The notes under the pieces are model-generated. The model was not told the DNA's origin and searched no databases. It saw only the letters and a program-made list of their open reading frames with translations. From Paraburkholderia sp. LEh10 (GTDB lineage: Bacteria > Pseudomonadota > Gammaproteobacteria > Burkholderiales > Burkholderiaceae): DNA of 64,000 nt. Within the stretch, counting starts at the first letter, position 1. Every line of letters begins with the position of its first letter. A program made the translations under genes and the position numbers. Location of the stretch: positions 1-64,000 of the forward strand of contig NZ_JAGIPX010000043.1 in NCBI RefSeq assembly GCF_017814945.1, given 5' to 3'. This document shows, piece by piece, positions 54,508-62,659 of the stretch.

Positions 54508-54870
54508 ATGGAACTCTTTGGATTCGGCGCCAGGAAAGAGCACACGCTGGCTAGTTTGAAACGCAGGGCGAAGGTTGGGGCGACCCTCACGATGCTCGCC
54601 AACAACCTCAGTGGCACCAATACGCCCATGCCCCACCCGATCATTGGAGCACCGCGCCGCGTGCTTGTCGCGAGTCGCGACGGCCTCGGCTTCGATCCGA
54701 ACGGCCCCGGCGGCAAAGACAACGCCGTGTTCGTCTGGCCTCAGGAGCGTCAGGAACGGTCTCTCGGGATGAGGCTGAACCCCTCAGGCACCCTCGCGGG
54801 ATTTGTGGATGACGACACCTTCGTAGTCGACTACGCGATTTATTACAGCGTGTTTCGGTTAGACGCCTGA
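54508..54870 (+). CDS. hypothetical protein
   Basis: A 120-residue soluble protein with no recognised domain. It has a basic N-terminus (KEHTLASLKRRAKVGATLTM) and a mixed beta-rich remainder (VLVASRDGLGFDPNGPGGKD, DDDTFVVDYAIYYSVFRLDA). CGGGGGAGCAC precedes the ATG at 54508. Normal amino acid composition supports a real gene in an otherwise gene-poor area. Confidence 0.55.
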   Translation: MELFGFGARKEHTLASLKRRAKVGATLTMLANNLSGTNTPMPHPIIGAPRRVLVASRDGLGFDPNGPGGKDNAVFVWPQERQERSLGMRLNPSGTLAGFVDDDTFVVDYAIYYSVFRLDA

Positions 54871-55198
54871 GCCCGGCGACACGCCAGAAGGGCCAAACCA
54901 CAGGTAACGCGAGCGGCTGGCGCGCCCAGGCTCAGGATGGTGGCGCACAGCCGGCTCACGCGCGCGGTGAGGTCAGGACGGTGGCCCCCAGTTACGGCCG
55001 CTCTCGTTCTTGACTCTTTAGTCGCTTGCAAAAGCGGCGCATGCGGTGGTGTACTCCGCCGTTGTCGATCCACCTACTGATACGGCTGTCTAGCGGATAC
55101 TCCGTGGAAGAGCTTGCGAGCCCGCTCCCGTTGCACTTCGGTTAGATCGTCAGATCTGACTCCTGCACAATGGGCTCGCGGCGATCGACCAGTTCAAG

Positions 55199-55455
55199 TC
55201 AGATTCGCAGTTCCGGATAACGCTTTGCCGCGCCCACGTCCTGCAGGATCGCGCGCGCCCATCGATGCACCGTCTCGCCAATTCGTCGTCAGTGAGACGC
55301 GCCGCGTCGTGCGAAGCAGCAGCTTCACGCCGAGCGGCTTTTCCAGCAGGGCGATGCGCTTGCTTACATGCGAGGTGCCGAAGGCTTGCGCAGCCGCGAC
55401 GAAGCTCAGTCGCGGGCCGACTTCGCAGAAGCGCTGTAGGGGGGATGCGCACCTG
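55199..55455 (-). pseudogene. LysR-family regulator remnant
   Basis: On the minus strand one frame encodes RFCEVGPRLSFVAAAQAFGT, then SHVSKRIALLEKPLGVKLLL and RTTRRVSLT, which is the LysR helix-turn-helix. After SLT the frame breaks, and the expected continuation (ETVHRWARAILQDVGAAKRY) is in another frame, ending at a stop at 55199. The start and the whole effector domain are missing. The gene is truncated at both ends and frameshifted. Confidence 0.72.
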
Positions 55456-55898
55456 GGCGCGGCGTTCGCACCGTCGTCAGGCCGCTTCAGTGGTGGCTGG
55501 TTGAGCGAGGGTGACCTGATGCGACCAGACATTGTCGGGGCACGTTCACAAGTTCCACGCCACTTGGCGTGGCATGGAGCTCGGCCCGGAAGCGTCATTC
55601 GACAAGCGTTTTTACGTCGGCTCCATCCGGTAGACAAGGCCGTTCGATTGGCGAAGACGAACTGCTTCTTTCGCCAAAAGCTGACTCTCGCGCAAGGGCG
55701 TCCGCGAGACTGCTCGTGCTGGTCAGGCGCCCGACTGTCTGGCTTGACGCACGCCGGCGCATCTATGCCCATCGTTCGTCGACATCGGACAAGGCGAACT
55801 GCACAAGGTGGTTCGCTGGCGCGTAGGGCTCGAAGTGTCGATCCATCACGCCGATGGGAACGTAGGCGGTTCAACAGACACTGACCCGCTCCACGCCC
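55456..55898. other. degenerate region with a short palindrome
   Basis: No intact gene. The sequence CCACGCCA-CT-TGGCGTGG at 55555-55572 is a perfect palindrome with a 2-bp spacer. Short protein-like stretches (for example MELGPEASFDKRFYVGSIR in one plus-strand frame) end quickly in stops and look like decayed coding DNA. Confidence 0.4.
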
Positions 55899-57071
55899 TC
55901 ATCCAAACCGAACGCAGTAAACAGGCGGCAAATGCGCTGAAATCAGATGCCAGCTTTCGCCGCCGTTATCGGACGTCCATAACGCGCCAGTGGTCGATCC
56001 CATCGCGAGGCGCATGCCGGAGTCATCCACGGCGAGCCCGTGGCGATACACGAGATCATACGCGGGTGCAGGCGGCAATCCGTTTGAGAAGCGCTCGAAC
56101 GTGCGGCCGCCGTCGCGTGTGCGCGTTACGACGAACTGGCCATCCACCGGGATGCGGCACTGATCTTTTACGGCAGGTACGAACCACGCGGTGTCGGGCT
56201 CGCGCGGATGCACGGCAACCGCGAAGCCAAAGCTCGATGGTTGCGCTTCGACCCGCTGCCAGTGCGCCGCGCCGTCGGTCGAGCGAAAGATCGCGCAGTG
56301 ATGTTGCGTCCACAGTGCGTCCGGGCTTGCCGGGCATTGCACGACGCGGTGCGGGTCTTGCACGTTGGCATCGCCGCGCCGCTCGGGCGGCATGTAGTCG
56401 GCCTCCATGCCGTCCGCACTCACGCGCCAGGTCGCGCCGCCGTCATCGGTTTGCCAGACGCCGCCGCACGACACACCAATCGTAACGTGCTGGCTGTCGC
56501 GCGGATCGACCATCACGGAATGGATGCCCGGCGCGTCGTAGCCGCCTCCGAACCATTCGCAACGCTCCGGACGATCCCACAGCGCGCGGTTGAGCGCCCA
56601 TGTGTCGCCGCCATCGTCGGAACGGAAAAGGCCGCCTGGAATCGTACCGGCCCACAAGACGCCCGGCTCGTCCGGGCCGCCGGTTTCAAGCGACCAGATT
56701 TGCTGAAGCGTCCAGGGTGGGACGGGCGGGCCTGGTGCGGCGGCGCTCGCATTGTCCGCGCTGCTGTCTGCCCCCGCGCGCGCACTGGCGTTCGAACCGT
56801 CACCGGTAAGCGTCTCGTCTGCACGCTGCAGCGGATAAACGGGAACCGCGCACTCCTCCCAATCCGTCATGCCCACGCGCCGGCGATGCAGCTTCACGCC
56901 AAAGTGGCCGAGATTGAGCGCGGCATATAGCGATCCGTCGCGCGGATCCGACAGCACCATGCTCACCGGCTCGCCGACGAAATGCGGCTCACCGAGCTCC
57001 CAGCCGCCCTTGCCACCGGCTTGCAAGACGAACAGCCCCTTGCGGGTTGCGACAAGCAATCGATCGCTCAT
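55899..57071 (-). CDS. BNR/Asp-box repeat beta-propeller protein (sialidase-like)
   Basis: A 390-residue protein with at least five Asp-box motifs (SDDGGDTW, TDDGGATW, STDGAAHW, TRDGGRTF, SDNGGESW), the marker of BNR beta-propellers. It has no signal peptide, so it is probably cytoplasmic. It lacks the sialidase arginine triad as far as can be judged, so a glycosidase role is doubtful; it is more like the VPS10/exo-alpha-sialidase-like family of unknown function. GGGGAG lies before ATG 57071. A MoaD/ThiS-like gene starts just upstream, 34 bp away, on the same strand. Confidence 0.8.
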   Translation of the reverse strand: MSDRLLVATRKGLFVLQAGGKGGWELGEPHFVGEPVSMVLSDPRDGSLYAALNLGHFGVKLHRRRVGMTDWEECAVPVYPLQRADETLTGDGSNASARAGADSSADNASAAAPGPPVPPWTLQQIWSLETGGPDEPGVLWAGTIPGGLFRSDDGGDTWALNRALWDRPERCEWFGGGYDAPGIHSVMVDPRDSQHVTIGVSCGGVWQTDDGGATWRVSADGMEADYMPPERRGDANVQDPHRVVQCPASPDALWTQHHCAIFRSTDGAAHWQRVEAQPSSFGFAVAVHPREPDTAWFVPAVKDQCRIPVDGQFVVTRTRDGGRTFERFSNGLPPAPAYDLVYRHGLAVDDSGMRLAMGSTTGALWTSDNGGESWHLISAHLPPVYCVRFG

Positions 57072-57105
57072 GTCGGGTGTCTCCCCGGATACGAATGGAA
57101 CCATC

Positions 57106-57375
57106 CTATCCGCCCGACAGCGCCTGTACGACGTAAACGCGGCTTTGCTCGCCGAGAGCATCTGACATATGTTGTCGGTCGCGTAGCCGCCGGCCGTCGA
57201 CAAAGACAGCGAGATGCCGCCGCAGTGAGCCCTGATCGTCGAGGATGTAGCCGCGCAGTCGAGGTTGCGCGGCGAAGACGGCCTCGAGCGCTTCGCCGAG
57301 CGTGCGCGCGTCGATCTCGAGCTCGGGCGTTGCAATATGCCGCTGAATCGAAGCAGCAAAGAAAATATGCGCCAT
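57106..57375 (-). CDS. MoaD/ThiS-like ubiquitin-fold protein
   Basis: An 89-residue protein with the beta-grasp layout of sulfur carriers: RTLGEALEAVFAAQPRLRGY in the middle, an AVFVDGRRLRD segment, and a C-terminal end VYVVQALSGG. The terminal Gly-Gly is the adenylation/thiocarboxylation site in MoaD and ThiS. No MoeB/ThiF-type activating enzyme or moa gene is nearby. It is encoded directly before the BNR propeller gene and probably works with it. Confidence 0.82.
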   Translation of the reverse strand: MAHIFFAASIQRHIATPELEIDARTLGEALEAVFAAQPRLRGYILDDQGSLRRHLAVFVDGRRLRDRQHMSDALGEQSRVYVVQALSGG

Positions 57376-57748
57376 GGCGGGATAGCGGCGCGGGAATGGC
57401 CGTGTCCGCTGGTTCTATAGTTTAGGCGATACGCCGTGTACGTCGAGGTATCGCCAAACACCAGACGATAGCTCGCGGTACATTCCCTGGCGGCTTGATT
57501 CACTGCCGTTCACATGGCGACGAGGCGAGGGCAACCCCCAACCCCGGTAACCGATTCAATCATCCGAGGTCATCACGCGGGCCCCGTGCGCTCATCCTGG
57601 TCATGACGTCTGCGCAGAACGGGTTGGCAAGGTGCTCACGTCGCCGACGATGACGCAGGTCAGCACCCCCGGCGGGACGAAGCGCATCGTCGAGCCGCGC
57701 GTGCGGTGCGTGGAGAGATGCCTGCATTTGCGTTGGGAGGGCTGTGAG
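57376..57748. other. divergent intergenic region, nothing recognised
   Basis: About 370 bp between the MoaD-like gene and DUF1643. It presumably holds the promoters of both. No repeat, terminator or palindrome was supported. Confidence 0.4.
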
Positions 57749-58285
57749 ATGCAATACCTGACCGACTCCCGACTGACTGGCGAGCGCGGCTGCATTCTGA
57801 GCGACTGCGGCGCCTACCGGTACCGGCTGTGGCGCGAGTGGGACAAGACCCGCCCGACGATTGCCTTCCTGATGCTGAACCCGTCGACGGCTGACCACCT
57901 GTCGGACGATCCGACGATCACGCGCTGCATGTCGCGCGCGATCGCGGGCAAGTACGGTCGTCTCGAAGTGGCCAATCTCTTCCCGCTACGCGCCACCGAT
58001 CCAGACGAGTTGCTGACGCACCCGGTTCCGCTCGGCCCGACGCGCGGCGGCGTTACGGCCGATAGCGCAATTCTCGACACGCTCGAGCAGGCGCGCACCA
58101 TCGTCTGCGCATGGGGAGCGCACACGGCGGCACACGTGCGCGCGGCGGAAGTCATGCGCGTGATCGCGATGGCCGGATACGGCAACAAGCTGTACCACCT
58201 CGGCCTCAACAGGGACGGCAGCCCGAAACACCCGCTTTATATCGCCGCGAGCACGCGGCCGAAGCTTTTCATCATAGAGCGATAG
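57749..58285 (+). CDS. DUF1643-family protein
   Basis: A 178-residue protein. AFLMLNPSTADHLSDDPTIT, VANLFPLRATDPDEL and the late YHLGLNRDGSPKHPLYI are the conserved DUF1643 blocks. The family is often found in phages, plasmids and islands; its function is unknown. GGGAGG precedes the ATG at 57749, and the frame is open further upstream from a GTG at 57632. The stop TAG abuts the ATG of the excisionase-like remnant (TAGATG). Confidence 0.82.
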   Translation: MQYLTDSRLTGERGCILSDCGAYRYRLWREWDKTRPTIAFLMLNPSTADHLSDDPTITRCMSRAIAGKYGRLEVANLFPLRATDPDELLTHPVPLGPTRGGVTADSAILDTLEQARTIVCAWGAHTAAHVRAAEVMRVIAMAGYGNKLYHLGLNRDGSPKHPLYIAASTRPKLFIIER

Positions 58286-58420
58286 ATGTCGGCGCAACGC
58301 AGCCCGGTGTTGAGCTTTGCACAGGCCATCTTTGGCGAACACTCGCCGCATCGTCGGACGCTGCGGAACTGGATCAACAACGGCAAGATCAGGCCCATGC
58401 CGATCGAGGTCGGATGCTGA
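58286..58420 (+). pseudogene. excisionase-like (MerR-fold) fragment
   Basis: A 44-codon frame ends in TLRNWINNGKIRPMPIEVGC and a stop. The NWINNGKI-P-P-VG pattern is that of prophage excisionases, whose next residues would be a Y-x-V segment; here TGA interrupts just at that point and the sequence decays. It starts on the base after the DUF1643 stop, which suggests both came from one mobile element. Could instead be a complete very short protein. Confidence 0.45.
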
Positions 58421-59659
58421 TACTTCTGATCCGGTTGTCGTGATCGCGGACGTTTTGTCAGACGACGCCAGAAGCGCGTTCCCGCGATATGCCACAGGCC
58501 GTGCCGGGCTTCGCTCCAGACGCTTGCGACCCATCGCCGGATTAGGCCGGACGTTGCGGTTGATACTGCTTATTCCGCCACAACGACCTTGAATATTCGG
58601 CGACCAATAGCTGCTTTCTGTCGCTAGCCTTACCTCTCCTTTTCTATCGCCAGACTTCGGGGTCTGCCCTTGTCACCAATCTCCGACTCCGATGACACGC
58701 TAATCATGCCAAGTTGACTAAATCCACCCGACGTTTCAATGACGTAACAGTTTTCGACGGAAAAATGGGGCATCTCATGCGTTAGCCGCCACGGCACATC
58801 ATCCGCGTTTCTCCTGATAAAACACCTAAAGCCCGACGGTCTCCCCGCCAAGTCGATTCATGTCGCAATTCCCGATTTTCCCTTTGCCAGCGGGGTTATG
58901 GTCATTTTTCCCAATTATTAATAAACAACTGACGAAAGGTAAGTGATGCATCATTTTCGTAACAAAATGTGACCGTCATGCCTGTCGAGTTTTTTGCCTG
59001 ATAAATGACGCCCGATCTCGCACCTCTTCAAGGGCTCGTTGTCGGCCAACCCTGCTCCAGCAAGGCCAACACGGCGAGGTGGGTCAGGTACCGCTTCCCG
59101 ACGCGACAGCAAAGCGGAGCACCGCAGCCGGCCCTTTCTTGCGTCGCGGTGAAGCGCTTTTCCTGAATCTCTGGTGTGAAGTGTTTTTCAAAGGCGAAAC
59201 ATTTTTTTAAATGTGGGCGCTGCCGATCCTTTGGTCGTCTGAACAAAGCCAATGTCATCAAGGCTGTTTCACCACCTGGCACGTCTCTGGCTATATACCC
59301 CGCCACGGCGGTGCACCCAGCAGGACGGAGCGCCCCGGCTTCAGGCGTCGCAGAACAGCTGACGGGGGATTCTGTCTGCCGCGCATGAGACTTCGGCAGA
59401 GCGGCTCTGTATGAGCAGCATTGACGAAGGCAGGAAGCGGCGAACGGCCACTAGCCGTTAATGCGGTTTCCTGAAGAGTAGTGGCGTTGGGGGAGGGGGC
59501 GTGCTGAGGCGCAATCTCGAGGCGATGTGCTCCAGTACCGAACCGGTCAGCCAGGCCATAACCGGCTGTGCAATTGGCAGCCTTCACCAATGTCCGGTCC
59601 CGCAGCGGGCATGTTTAGCGTACCTGAGTAAAACAAACTTCTTTTTTAAGGAGCTTCAA
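58421..59659. other. long leader region upstream of the Flp pilins
   Basis: About 1.2 kb without a supported gene. It is AT-rich by local standards (58860-59000 and around 59200) and includes a T/A-run near 59196-59206 and a Shine-Dalgarno-bearing leader (TTTTTTAAGGAG) just before the first pilin. It is likely to hold the tad locus promoter(s). A 73-codon frame at 58630-58851 (minus) is possible but unconvincing. Confidence 0.45.
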
Positions 59660-59842
59660 ATGCAAAAAACTCTCGACCTGATCCGTGCCTTTGCGCGTGA
59701 AGAAGACGGTGTGACGGCGATCGAATATGGTCTGCTGGCTGCGTTGATCGCGGTGGCGATCGTCGCCGGTGCTGGTTTGGTCGGTACCAACCTCAATGCG
59801 ATGTTCAACAGCATCGGGAACAAGTTGGCGGTCACAGCGTAA
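59660..59842 (+). CDS. flp: Flp-type (type IVb) pilin, copy 1
   Basis: A 60-residue prepilin. The leader RAFAREEDG precedes the cleavage site, then VTAIEYGLLAALIAVAIVAG follows with the conserved Glu5-Tyr6 of type IVb pilins and a single hydrophobic helix. AAGGAG lies before the ATG. It is processed by the prepilin peptidase encoded downstream (60493-61041) and polymerised into Tad pili. Confidence 0.93.
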   Translation: MQKTLDLIRAFAREEDGVTAIEYGLLAALIAVAIVAGAGLVGTNLNAMFNSIGNKLAVTA

Positions 59843-59946
59843 GCTGCCAACCGGCGCAGGCGGAGCTGCCGCGTAGTCGCACTCGACGGCTCCGCTATTG
59901 CACCGGAAGTGAGTGCAGAAACCTAAATGTCCTGGGGGAATGAAAA

Positions 59947-60129
59947 ATGCAAAAAGTTCTGGACCTGATCCGTGCCTTGGCGCGTGAAGAAGACGGTGTG
60001 ACGGCGATCGAATATGGTCTGCTGGCTGCGTTGATCGCGGTGGCGATCGTCGTCGGTGCTACTGCGGTCGGTACCAACCTCAATGCGATGTTCAACAGCA
60101 TCGCGGGCGCGTTGAACGTCACAGCGTAA
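59947..60129 (+). CDS. flp: Flp-type pilin, copy 2
   Basis: A 60-residue prepilin nearly identical to copy 1 (RALAREEDG leader, VTAIEYGLLAALIAVAIVVG mature start), differing mainly in the last 15 residues. DNA identity to copy 1 is very high, including the sequence just after the stop, so the two arose by tandem duplication. Confidence 0.93.
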   Translation: MQKVLDLIRALAREEDGVTAIEYGLLAALIAVAIVVGATAVGTNLNAMFNSIAGALNVTA

Positions 60130-60149
60130 GCTGCTCAACCGGCGCAGGA

Positions 60150-60179
60150 GAGCCGTCGAATATTCGCAGTCGACGGCTC
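60150..60179 (+). terminator. stem-loop after the second pilin gene
   Basis: GAGCCGTCGA pairs perfectly with TCGACGGCTC over a 10-nt loop, followed by CGTTATTGTC. A weaker version of the same element follows copy 1 near 59870-59893. Without a good T tract it may attenuate or stabilise the message instead of ending it. Confidence 0.5.
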
Positions 60180-60237
60180 CGTTATTGTCACCGGAATGAG
60201 TGCAGAAGAACCAGACGACGTCGTGGGGGAAAGAAAA

Positions 60238-60426
60238 ATGGAAAAAGCGCTCGGCCAAATCCATGCCTTTATGCGCAAAGAAGATGGTGTAACGGCGATC
60301 GAATACGGCCTGCTCGCGGCTTTGATCGCAGTGGCCATCATCGGCGGCGCGACGGCCGTCGGCGGGGGGCTAAACCAGTTTTTCACCGGTCTCGGTAACT
60401 GGTTTGGCGGCGTCACGGTTCCTTAA
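60238..60426 (+). CDS. flp: Flp-type pilin, copy 3
   Basis: A 62-residue prepilin, more diverged. The leader HAFMRKEDG precedes VTAIEYGLLAALIAVAIIGG, and the C-terminus is FTGLGNWFGGVTVP, ending in Pro. Start at the ATG 60238 with GGGGGAAAG upstream; an in-frame ATG at 60196 is less likely. It may be a minor or alternative pilin. Confidence 0.9.
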   Translation: MEKALGQIHAFMRKEDGVTAIEYGLLAALIAVAIIGGATAVGGGLNQFFTGLGNWFGGVTVP

Positions 60427-60492
60427 AAACCATAACTGGTCGATTCATCCTCTATCGAGGATCGGTCGAGCAAGTACAAACGGGGAAACTCC

Positions 60493-61041
60493 ATGAACGC
60501 GTTTGAATTTCCTGTCGGCGAATGCCTGTTGGGTCTGGTCGGAGCAGCTGCGGGCATGGACCTGCATACGCGGCGCATTCCGAATGTGCTGGTGCTCATT
60601 GGACTTGCGCTGGCTCTGGCGGTGCAGTGGGGGCTGCATGGAGCGGTCGATGGCAGTGGCCGCTGGATCCTGGGGTTGCTCACCGGGGGAGGCCTGTTTC
60701 TGCCGTTCTATCTGTTGCGCGGCATGGGTGCAGGCGACGTAAAACTGATGGCGGCCGTAGGCGCGTTCGTCGAACCGGAGATGGCGATGCAGATTGCGTT
60801 CATGACCTGGGTCATTGGCGGCATCTGGGCGCTGGCCGTGGTTGTCTTCAGGGGCGCCGTGAAGTCCGTCGGCGCCAATATGCTGGCGATGCTGCTTTCG
60901 AGGGGCGGCCAGTACGGCAGTCTGCCAGTAACAACAAAGGGCGCCGCACTGCCTTCTGTGGGGTCGCTGCCGTACGGCGTGGCCATTGCCCTTGGCACGT
61001 TGAGCATCATGTTCATGCACGCGGCGCGGGTCATCGGCTGA
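60493..61041 (+). CDS. tadV: Tad prepilin peptidase (TadV/CpaA)
   Basis: A 182-residue A24-family aspartic peptidase with six predicted helices. The two catalytic aspartates are Asp23 (GMDLHTRRIPN) and Asp82 (GMGAGDVKLMA). It lacks the N-terminal methylase domain of PilD, as Tad peptidases do. It cleaves the leaders of the Flp pilins encoded just upstream. GGGGAAACTCC precedes the ATG. Confidence 0.9.
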   Translation: MNAFEFPVGECLLGLVGAAAGMDLHTRRIPNVLVLIGLALALAVQWGLHGAVDGSGRWILGLLTGGGLFLPFYLLRGMGAGDVKLMAAVGAFVEPEMAMQIAFMTWVIGGIWALAVVVFRGAVKSVGANMLAMLLSRGGQYGSLPVTTKGAALPSVGSLPYGVAIALGTLSIMFMHAARVIG

Positions 61042-61141
61042 CGGCCGGATTCACATAAGAGAAGAGCCCACACCGAGGGGCAACAGGGCAAAAGAAAGCA
61101 AGGACAACAGAACACGCAGCAGACAGAAGAGACTTCGCGCA

Positions 61142-62596
61142 ATGCGCGGGACCAATCGGGGGTACAACGTGAAAGACGAACAACAAGCAGCGCCGCAGGC
61201 ATCGGCAGATGTGACGCGTCTTCACGACGCCAGCCGCGCACGCGTGAACGGGGATGGCGCGGAAACGGCTCTCGTAGCACGCGCGCCGCGCACCATTGCC
61301 GACACCGGACTCGATCAGAACCTGCTGCTCGAACTGGTGGCTAAAACGGCTCATCTTCTTGGCAAGGTGTCGCTGTCGCAACTGTCGCAGCGTCTCAAGC
61401 TAAGTATCAGCGTGCTGGAAAGCGTGACGGCCTTCGCGGTGCGCGAACGGGTGATGGAAGTCGTGCGGCGAGGCGCGACCGACATCGACGTCGAGCTTCA
61501 GTTGACGGACGGCGGACGTCAGCGGGCGTCCGAATTCATCGCCCGCTGCCGTTACGTCGGCCCTGCGCCCGTTTCCCTTGCAGCGTACGAAGCATCGCTG
61601 CGTCGGCAGACGATCCGGCAGATGCAGGTCACGCGTACCGGCGTGCGGGCGGCGTTTGCCGGTTTGATGATCAAGTCTGCACTGATCGATGAGATCGGCG
61701 GCGCGGTCAACAGCGGCAAACCGGTCATTTTCTTCGGCCCGCCCGGCAGTGGAAAAACTTCGCTTGCCGAACGATTGAAGCGGCTGCTGCCCGGCCTCGT
61801 GGCTGTGCCGTATGCGATCGTCGTCGAGAACGAGATCATCCAGATCTTCGACCCGCTCATACATGAGCCGCAAGAGACGGGATCGCCCGATGGGCTGCTG
61901 GATGCGCCTTCCGACGCCCGCTGGCAGATTTGCCGCCGGCCTACGGTGATGTCCGGCGGCGAGCTCACGCTCGACATGCTCGAACTGCGCTACGACGCCG
62001 CGAGCGGCTTTTACCAGGCGCCGCCGCATGTGAAGGCGAACGGCGGCCTGTATGTGGTCGACGACCTCGGCCGACAGCGCGTCGAGCCGGCCGAACTGCT
62101 CAACCGTTGGATCGTGCCGTTCGACCGCGGGCTCGACATGCTCACGCTGCATACCGGTTTGCGCTTCTCGCTGCCGTTCGATGTGTGGGTGGCGTTCTCG
62201 AGCAACATCGCGCCAGGGGATCTCGGCGACGAAGCCTTCTTTCGAAGGCTCGGCTGCAAGCTCTACATAGGCCCGCTGGATGTGACCGAGTATCGCGCCG
62301 TCTATGAGTTACGTTGCCGCGAGCTTGCGCTGGCATCGGACGACGACGCATTCGACTACCTCGTCCATCACCTGCACATGACGTCGGGCCGGCCATTGCT
62401 CGCGTGTTACCCGGGCGACCTGCTGCGCATCGTGCTCGCCAACGCGCGTTACCAGGAGCAGGCCGCCGTCGTGGACGGGCCGAGCTTGCTAAGGGCGTGG
62501 AACAGTTATTTCGCCGTGACGGGCGAGCACGAGAGTCCGCCGCCGGCACAGGGCGTCGGCACGGAGTGGAACGCAAAAAAAATCGCGGCCGGTTAA
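61142..62596 (+). CDS. AAA+ ATPase in the tad locus
   Basis: A 484-residue ATPase. Residues 55-150 include a winged-helix-like segment (LGKVSLSQLSQRLKLSISVL). Then come Walker A GPPGSGKTSLAERL (about residue 198), Walker B GGLYVVDDLGRQR, and DVWVAFSSN acting as sensor 1. It is unlike the tad secretion ATPase TadA or the localisation ATPase CpaE/TadZ; it resembles MoxR/DnaA-type AAA+ proteins annotated only as ATPase. Start: ATG 61142, or GTG 61169 which follows GGGGGT. Probably co-transcribed from the pilins through cpaB. Confidence 0.75.
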   Translation: MRGTNRGYNVKDEQQAAPQASADVTRLHDASRARVNGDGAETALVARAPRTIADTGLDQNLLLELVAKTAHLLGKVSLSQLSQRLKLSISVLESVTAFAVRERVMEVVRRGATDIDVELQLTDGGRQRASEFIARCRYVGPAPVSLAAYEASLRRQTIRQMQVTRTGVRAAFAGLMIKSALIDEIGGAVNSGKPVIFFGPPGSGKTSLAERLKRLLPGLVAVPYAIVVENEIIQIFDPLIHEPQETGSPDGLLDAPSDARWQICRRPTVMSGGELTLDMLELRYDAASGFYQAPPHVKANGGLYVVDDLGRQRVEPAELLNRWIVPFDRGLDMLTLHTGLRFSLPFDVWVAFSSNIAPGDLGDEAFFRRLGCKLYIGPLDVTEYRAVYELRCRELALASDDDAFDYLVHHLHMTSGRPLLACYPGDLLRIVLANARYQEQAAVVDGPSLLRAWNSYFAVTGEHESPPPAQGVGTEWNAKKIAAG

Positions 62597-62659
62597 ATGA
62601 CCGGTTAAGCGGCCGGAAATTCTAGTTCGAACACAGGTCAGGCATCAGGGAGAGCTGTC

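Noticed and set aside
55899..57071. True sialidase
   Set aside because: Asp boxes are present, but the catalytic Arg triad, Tyr/Glu pair and a signal peptide could not be identified.
58630..58851. A 73-codon minus-strand frame
   Set aside because: Composition is acceptable, but there is no ribosome binding site or family match; too weak to call.
59028..59306. A 92-codon minus-strand frame upstream of the pilins
   Set aside because: No recognised domain, no ribosome binding site and no conserved neighbour; left as leader DNA.
59660..60129. Assembly duplication artefact for the first two pilins
   Set aside because: The two copies differ in the last 15 codons and in the intergenic sequence, and tandem Flp genes are normal for tad loci.
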